Origin: Cliona cf. orientalis
Lineage: Eukaryota; Porifera; Demospongiae; Clionaida; Clionaidae
Assembly (NCBI GenBank): GCA_963930775.1
Contig: OZ005701.1
Coordinates: forward strand, 1,550,001-1,614,000
Length of the DNA: 64,000 bases
Direction of reading: 5' to 3'
Shown here: positions 32,463 through 41,400 of the stretch, one piece after another
Layout of the letters: each line of letters opens with the position of its first letter
How positions within the stretch are numbered: position 1 is the first letter of the stretch
Notes under the pieces: model-generated
Databases searched by the model: none
What the model saw: the letters and a program-made list of their open reading frames with translations, nothing else
What the model was told of the DNA's origin: nothing
Translations under genes and position numbers: made by a program

Positions 32463-35400
32463 TTTTAGGCTGTACCATTAATTGGAGCAGCAGTGGAAGT
32501 ACTTGTGGTCTGTCTTCCGGTCATGGTTATTTCCCTTAGTGCTATCTGTGGTAGCCTGTGGAATGCTGTGGCGCACATATGCACAGCATGTAACTATTTG
32601 GATGTGTATACATGTACATGGCTACATGTTTGCGTAGCACCAATCTGAAAACCACTCTCATGCTCTACTAGCTACATGTATATAACAGAGTAGCTCTGTG
32701 TATCTTACAAGCTATCTATAGCTAGGTACTGTGTAGTAGTACTCAAATGAGGGAGATTTAGCAGGCGCTACATGTATACTGATGCAAACCAATGATTATG
32801 CCGTTTCAATGTTCATACTGTATATATGTGTATGGTCCTTTACAATCAGGCAAAGTCACGTATCTATGCTTTCACTATCAGTGTTCCTTTGTACACTGCT
32901 CTGACATTCTCTTCATATTTCCCGCCAATCACCAGGATCTCTGTAGCCGACAAGACAGCGCACGTACTCCATGCACAAGGCTCCGGCAAATCGCTGAAGT
33001 ACACCCAAGAGTCGGTCATAGAAGAATATATATAAACGTTCTTTTGAGCCACCTTTGCTTTTGGTGTGGTCCAACCTCCTACAGCAAGGAGGTTACCGAA
33101 CAGTATGGCTGCTGGTGGTTGGTAAGAAGGAGATGACTGTAGCTTCCTCCATATTGGCTTGGTGGAATCGTCTTGCAGTAAGAGATCGTTCATCGATGTG
33201 CACAACACTTGATTGAGTAGGGCTGATTGACTGTATCCACCCAAGACATATATCGTATCGCCGGAATTAACTAGTGACAAGTTGCAGCATGCTTGGGGTA
33301 GTGAGACAGCTTTGTGCCACTGGGATATTGATTGTTGAAAGATCTCCACTGTATTTGTGCTACTCGAGCTCCCTCCCTCCGTATTTCCACCAGCTACAAC
33401 GAGCAGCTTATCGAGACTCAATACTGCTGGGAAAGTGCGTGCTATTATCATGGGTGGGACTGTATTCTTCTTCCATTTTTGTGCATCAAAAGTGTACACC
33501 TTATCCTGTTTCTTTTCGTCTTTCTTGACACCCCCAACAGCCACTAGCTTGCCGTTGATTTGTCCCAGGCCGAACCACTTGATGGGAAGTGGTGGTAGAG
33601 TGGTCCACTGGTTCTCTATTGGGCTGTAGCAGTGGACCAAGTATCTCTTATTATCGTCCTTAGTTTCTCCTCCTCCAAAATAGACTTTCCCGTTGATGAC
33701 TGTTGACTGCCCTGTGACTGTGGCATATGGCAGGTCTGTGCATTGCTCCCAGGCAATGCTCGTCTCTATGGACTACAAAAAGATACATGTATGAACACAG
33801 ATGTGTCAAAAAATGATATAATATATTATTAGTATTGTATATGCTGAATTCACATTACACTTTACATGTAAATATTTGTACGGGTGAGAGTCACATACTT
33901 GCATGTGCGTCTAGGTAATTGTCGTATCCCATAACACTTACACCCACATGCGTGCCTACATGTACGTACATATACTTTGTATAAGGGCACTTTATGTTCA
34001 TGTACATGTACACAGATTCACATGATTATCCTAGTATTGTATTCTATTGTGATAAATGACAATAGGCCTTGCCTTGTTTAGGGCTTATGCATAATACTGT
34101 AATACCAGTGCTCTCACCAACTGTGAGCATGTGCAGTAGAACATTAAATTTGCATTCACACACTTTACCTGTTTGTTAGTGGCCAGATACTCCCTTGTCT
34201 TCAGTATTTGCTCACTGATAGTTGCTATGGCAGCATCTTTCTTTCGCACAAGTTCTTCCTTAATCCAAATCTCTTCAATCTGTCTTTTTACTCTAGCGTC
34301 TTTTGTAGCTACTTGTTCTTCTGCCTTCAATTTTGTCGATTTACAGTCTTCCACTTCCAATGTTGCTTTGGCCCGAAGTTTTGTGTTTTCACTCGTTAGT
34401 TGACTGATTTTGCTCTCTAGCAACTCTTGAATCGCTTTCCTCTCCTTTTCTCCTCTCTCTTTCTCCTCCAGTAAGACTTGGTTTGCTCTCTCTCTTTCTT
34501 CAGTCAGACTTGTTTCAAATTTTATCATTGCATCTTGGTTATTTGCAGTCAGCCTCTCAAACTGTTCACTCAGTTTCTTCTCCAAGGTTACATTTTCTGT
34601 GAAAACTACTTCCTTTTCTATCTTTGCGGCTCTCACATCCGCTTTGCTATTTTCTACTTGAAATTCCATCTCCTTTATCTCCAATGAGTGGGCAAGTTTC
34701 AGTTTCTCCTTTTCGAGTTTTTCTGATTCCAGCATGTTTTGCAAACGTTTGGTGAGTTTTCTGATTTCTTCCTCTTTTTGATTGATGAGATCTGCTCTCA
34801 TTTGTGCAACATCAATCAGGGCTTTCTTGTTCTCCTCACTTTCTTGAACGAACTTTTCCATTTGCAGTTGACTGCGAAATGTGATTGGAAATTGCATAAC
34901 CATCTTTTTCGTTTCATCGACAATCACGTTAGCGTGAACTCTCTGTTCAGGGTCGTTGTCAATGCACTTCAGAATGAGATCCATGAGGGGATGAGCGGTT
35001 CCGATCATTTCTAGAAATATTTTACGTCGTTCAGCCTCTGAGACTGGAATCAATTTTTTCCGTTCTGATCTAGTTGGCCCAACCTGTGGATCTGGCCACC
35101 TGCCACTCAAGACGTGGATCATCAGGATACCATAGGAGAATTCATCAATGGCTGTATCGTACTTTGGATTTGCCACCATCACCTCTGGTGGCATGTAGGC
35201 AGGGGTGCCAGGAGTCTGGGTCATGCGACTGACCTGTAGCGGGGTCAGGTTGAGGATCCTAGCCACACCCAAATCAGAGATCTTGGCCGTCATACTGGAG
35301 GTGAGAAGGACATTGTTGGAAGAGAGATCTCGGTGAATGATGGGAGGAGTTTGACCATGGAGGTAGCACAAGCCCAGAGCCACGTCGTACAGGATGGAAT

Positions 35401-38400
35401 AGGAGATCCCTTTCGATAGAACACCATGGTTATCAATGCACATAGTGAGATTGGTGGGGAGAAACTCCATAACTAGGAACGGTACCTCTTCGTCACTTTC
35501 AAGGTATAACCCCAGGAATTGAACGATGTTGGGGTGGCGTATTTGACTAAGAAGGCGACACTCCTCCTCAAATCTCTTTATGGTGTGGCTCGAGGTTCCA
35601 AAACTTAGCAGAACTTCATGGATCTTCTTGCCAGCACACTTCAGTCCCATGTACTCCAGCTCCAGGACAGTGGCATAGGAGCCGTGGCCTAACTCGTTGC
35701 TAGTCACTGAGACTCCGGTCAATTTGAATGAATCCAGCTCTGTGAACGATATCTTGTCAGCCATAGTAGTCTGCATGGAAGTGAACACTGGCAGTGTACT
35801 AGATTTAAGCTATAATATGTGACCATATACTGCATTCTTATTATTAATTATTATTATCAAGAGTATAATATAATATACTCTTGTTATTATAACTGATCTT
35901 TCTTCTGTTCTCTTTGTCCTACTTTTGACTGCCACACATCTGATCATCGCAATACCATGCACGTAGGATGCCTGGTTTCCTGCTGGTGGGTGTGGTCTAC
36001 TCGAATCATTATTGACTTCCTTAATGGATTGTAGAGGGCATAATATTCTTGCAAAGCCTATTGTAAAATGTGTCATGCTAGCCATACTTACATGCAGGGT
36101 AGATCAGTATAGTATATTTACTGATAATATTTGCTTAGATTGTGATTGTTACAAGGCTAAGTATGCTAATCCCACATATTTGGATTGTGTCTCTCATTGC
36201 ATATCTAAACATGCTCTAGAGGTAATTTTGTAGCCTCGTCCCCAGGCCACTCCCACATTTTCAATGAAGGCGTGGGAGTGGTCTAGGGATGAGGCTACTA
36301 ATTTTGCAGGAAATGCTCATCACAATGGATTTATGGACTAGTTTCAGAAGTCATATCTACATGTACCATACTGGGTATATCATTGCCTGAGCCACACAGA
36401 TATAATTATTGTATGTTTTGTAGTAAAAAAAATCATGCACAATGTAACGGTTATGCTTTAACTTTCAGTGTTCCTTTGTACACTGCTCTAACTTTCTCTT
36501 CATTTCTTCCGCCAATCACCAGGATCTCTGTAGCTGACAAGACAGCGCACGTACTCCATGCACAAGGCTCCGGCAAATCACCGAAGTACACCCAAGAGTC
36601 TATCGTAGCAGAGTACATATAGATTCTCTTTTGAGGCACCTCACCTACGGGTAGTTGCCAACCTCCTACAGAAATTAGATTTCCAAATAGCATGACTGGT
36701 GCTGGTTGATAAGACGGAGAACTGTGCAGTGTCCTCCATATTGGCTTTGTGGGGTCTTCTTCCTGATAGAGATCAATTATCGACGTCCACAGCACTTGAT
36801 TGAGTTGGGATGGTTGGTCGTACCCTCCCAAGGCGTACAGTGTATAGCCAGAGCTTATCAGAGTCAAGTTGCAGCATGCCTGGGGTAGGGAGGCTGCTTT
36901 GTGCCACTGTGATGTCGCTTGCTGGAAGATCTCCACTGTACTTGTGTTGTGCCCTCCCTCTTTGTTTCCACCAGCTACAACGAGAAGCTTACTGAGACTC
37001 GACGCGGCTGGAAAAGTACGCGCGACTTCCATTGGTGGGATCAGTGTGCTCTTCCATTTGTGTGAATCGAACACATACACCATGGCCTGTTTCTTTTTGT
37101 CTTTTTTGACACCCCCAACAGCCACTAGCTTGCCGTTGATTTGTCCCAGGCCAAACCATTTGACGGGAAGTGGTGGTAGAGTGGTCCACTGGTTCTCTGT
37201 TGGGCTGTAGCAGTGGACCAAGTATCGCTTATCATCGATGTCGGTTATTCCTCCTCCAAAGTAGACTTTCCCATTGATGACTGTTGATTGTCCGGCAGCT
37301 ATAGCAAATGGCAAGTCTGCACAATGTTCCCAGTCAATACCTACCTGTATGGGCTGATTAAAGATACACATGTTAGTACTGAGAATGTTAAATTATTAGG
37401 AGGTGGTGGGAAAGAGAGGAAGGGGGGGGGGGGGGGGTAAGAGAGCAGAGAAAGTAGGACATGTACCTGTTTCTTACTAGCCATATACTCCCTCGTCTTC
37501 TTCAAGTGCTCACTCACTGTTGCAATGGTGGCATCCTTCTTCTGTAAGAGCACTTCTTTGATTTTGACTTCTTCTATGTATCTGGTAAGTTTGGCTTCTT
37601 TCATAGATATTTGTTCCTCTAACTTTGACGTTGTGAATTTCAAGGCTCCATTTTCAGCTGTTGCTTCAGCTGCTATTACTTGAAGCTCTGTGATATCTCG
37701 TGTCAGTTGACTAATTTCTTTTTTCAGTGATTCTTCAAGAATTTGGCGTTCCTTTTGTCCCCTCTCTTTCTCCTCCAATAGTAACTGCTTTGCTCTTTCC
37801 CTTTCTTTAGTCAGACTTGCTTGAAACTCTGCTTTTGCTTTTTGATTGCTTTCACCTAACCTCTCCAGTTGTTCAGTTAGCTTCTTCTCCAAGATAGCAA
37901 TCTCTGTGTGGACTGCCTCCAATTCGGAAGTTTTGGCTCTCAAGTCTTCTTTGAGGTGTTGTGCATGTAGTTGCAGCTCTTTCACCTCTACGTAATGGGC
38001 AAGCTTCATTCTGTTGGTTTTATTGATTTCTGATTCCGTCACATGTTGTAGGTGTGTGCTGAGATTCTTGTTCTCTTCCTCTTTTTGTTTGATAAGTTTT
38101 TCCCTTTCCTGAGCAACTTCCCTCAGGGCTCTCTTGTCCTCCTCACTGATCTTAATGTATTTCTGCATTTCCAGTTTGTTTTGAAGGAACGCTGGAAATT
38201 GCGTGACCATCTTTTTCAGCTCTTTGACAATCCCATTAGCATGAACTCTCTGCTTTGGATCGTTGTCAAGGCACTTCAGAATGAGATTCATGAGAGGATG
38301 ATCTTTTCCAATTATTTGAAGAAAACTTGTACGTCGTTCAGCCTCTGAGATTGGAATTAGCTTTCCGTGTTCTTTTCGATTAGGACCAACTTGTGGATCT

Positions 38401-41400
38401 GGCCACTTGCCACTCAAGATATGGATCGTCATAATTCCATAGGAGAATTCATCAATGGCTGTATCATACTTTGGATTTGCCACCATCACCTCTGGTGGCA
38501 TAAACGCAGGGGTGCCAGGAGTCTGGGTCATGTGACTGACCTGTAGCGGGGTCAGGTTGAGGATCCTGGCCACACCCAGATCAGAGATTTTAGCCGTCAT
38601 GTTGGGGGTGAGGAGGACATTGTTGGAAGAGAGATCTCGGTGAATGATGGGAGGAGTTTGGCCGTGGAGGTAGCACAAGCCGAGAGCCACGTCGTGAAGG
38701 ATGGAATAGCTGATCTCTTTAGGTAGGACATCATACTTTTCAATGCAGGAGGTTAGATTGGTGGGGAGAAACTCCATGACTAGGATAGGTACTTTCTTGC
38801 TGTTTTGGATGTACACTCCTAGGAATTGAACAATGTTGGGGTGGCATATTTGACTAAGAAGGCGACACTCCTCCTCAAACCTCTTTACGGTGTAACTTGA
38901 GATTCCCTGACTTACAAGCACATCGTGGATCTTCTTGCCAGCACATTTTAGTCCCATGTACTCCATCTCCAGGACAGTGGCATAAGAGCCATGACCTAAC
39001 TCCTTGCTAGTCATCAGTACTCCTGTCAACTTAAATAAATCCAGCTGCGTGAATGACATCTTGTCAGCCATTTTTTTTACAAATTAGAAACTTGTACAGT
39101 GGAGGCTTGTTTGGATTCTGACTTGTGACAACAGAGCTGGCCTATTGGTAACTCCCTCTAGCTAACCTTAAAAGGAGTGACCTGACCTTTCTGGTTACTT
39201 GACCACACCCACTTCCTGCTCAGTGATAGTGCAATACTACATGTACTATTGTCCTTGATAATTACAACCACTCTACAAGATTTACCACAGTGTGTAATCT
39301 GCAATAGGCATGTACATAAATACTGGTTAGCACAAAGAAACCAAATAGCAACAGAAGTGCATACACTATTATACAATATTACATAATCATGCACAAAGAA
39401 CCACTCATACAACAAAATAAGTTACCTAACAAGTGATAATAACTCCTAACAGAACTCAAGTACCTAATACATAACCTATTACAAGTGCATGTACATACAA
39501 TACTCTATATAGAACTCAATAATAATGACAAAACTCAGCAACATAGTTACTGAAACACACAACTCAACAAAATGAACACTCACAATACACAACTCAACTA
39601 AATTTAATAACAATCCTTTACATATATTATGGTCTAGCTACTTGTATGGTTGAATGAATGTACTTCCTTGAGTGATAAATTTGCTATACCTAGAAGTTTA
39701 TTACTGAAACTCGTAATATCACACTTTAATATGGCTTGCATTAAAACAGCATAAATTGCAAAAACGCTGTTGATAACATGTAGAATATTTTGTTGTTAAC
39801 AGTGGTTTAATTTTGCTCAAGTTCCTAATGAACACAAATTTTTGTATTACTATAATCCTATAACTAAGCTTTTCCCACTTGGTCAAATCTGGTGATATTC
39901 ACCACAAAAGTGTACAAATTCTAAATTATAATACAATAACATTAATGTGTACCGCACACACACACACAGTAACATAGCCGAGGCCCTAATCAGCAAGGGG
40001 CTGGCCACTTGCCTTCGTCACCGCCAGGACGACGATCAGCGTTCCTCCTGTTACGATGACCTGCTGGCGGCCGAGGCCAGAGCGGTCAAGAACACCAAGG
40101 GGGTTCATAGCAAGAAGGAAGCTCCAATACACAGAGTAGCTGATGTATCACAGGTGAGTAGGGGAGTGGTTGGGTGAAGGGAAATCCCCCAATAAGATGC
40201 ATTTACTGCACTAGGTGTGGATAATTATTCCTGATTGCACAGACCATTCTTTATCTTTGCATGTTTTACTATACAAGCAGTTAATTTGTATAATATTACA
40301 GGATTCTCCCTAAAAGCACGTTAGAGCGGTGCTGCACCATCCTGGTGTGCCTTTATATTTCCATTTGTATGGTTATTTAACCCACAATTTTACTTCGTTC
40401 TTCGACCATTGCCATAATATATACTGGCTTGAACCAGCTGGGGAGAACCCTGTAATGAGGACTGCATATGTATACTCACTGCATGCTGTTGTGTTTAAAA
40501 TACTTCTCTCCTATTTATCAGGACCCAGCTAAAGCCAAGCAGTTCTTCCCATTTCTTCAGCGAGCGGGGAAGACTATCGCACTCGTTGAGGTAAGATGAT
40601 CATAATATAGAGTTTATGTTTGCACAGTGTGTGTTTGATTGTGGATTTATTTTTGTCCTGCATAGTTTGTAGCATCTGGTGGCCGTGCAAAACTCTATCT
40701 ATCGAAAGACACATGCCTCATCAACTTCATCCTAGCAGGTATGTACTACAACCGGACCATGGAGTGTATAATGCTATCAGATATTAATTTTTACTTCATA
40801 TGTGGTCTGGTATGAGAATATGACCATTAAGTTTTGTTGGGGAAGATAGAATCATGACGTTGTCCAAGTGCTTTCTACAGATTTAGCTGTCAGTTTGCTT
40901 GTATCTTAATAGAGTGGATTACAGGACAAAATCCCTTATGGTCCCTTTTCTCATTGCGGATCACATAATAACATGCTATGATAATGTATATATACTTCAC
41001 TGATGTCGCTATGCAGGTATCAGTTGTCCCCGAGCGCCCAATGTGAGAGATGAAAAAGCTGGTGAACCATTCGGAAAAGAAGCTCTCTTCTTCACAAAGG
41101 AGCTCATCATGCATAGAGAGGTGGAGTGGGACAGTAATTACATGTGGCCGAAATTTAAGGGAGGGGGGTGGTGGTGGGGGGGGGGGGGCAACAGCTTCAC
41201 TCAAACCAAACCTGAGTTTAATATAGTATTAGCACGTGCACTATGTATGAGCTTTACGTGTTGTATACAGGTGTCACTGCAATACTAGTGTTGTCCAGAA
41301 TTCAAAATCCTGGATTCAAATCCTAAAATATTTTTCTTCTCTTTCCTTCACTTCTCAATCACCTATTTTCAGACTGTACCATGTTGTGCATTGCCGTCTC

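Larger units (their letters stand above)
24518..39969 (+). other. SND1 intron 12, 15.4 kb, hosting four antisense genes
   Basis: The donor GGAAT|GTGAGT at 24517 leaves two bases of a codon and the acceptor CACACACAG at 39969 supplies the third. The joined protein ([20 protein letters not shown]) matches SND1 across the junction. Within it the minus strand carries complete genes at 25115-28973, 29869-31990, 32864-35764 and 36451-39071. All other SND1 introns seen are below about 1 kb. Confidence 0.85.

Noticed and set aside
33274-33629. Plus-strand frames opposite the kelch exon of paralogue B
   Set aside because: They are mirror frames of a well-supported exon and show no domain.
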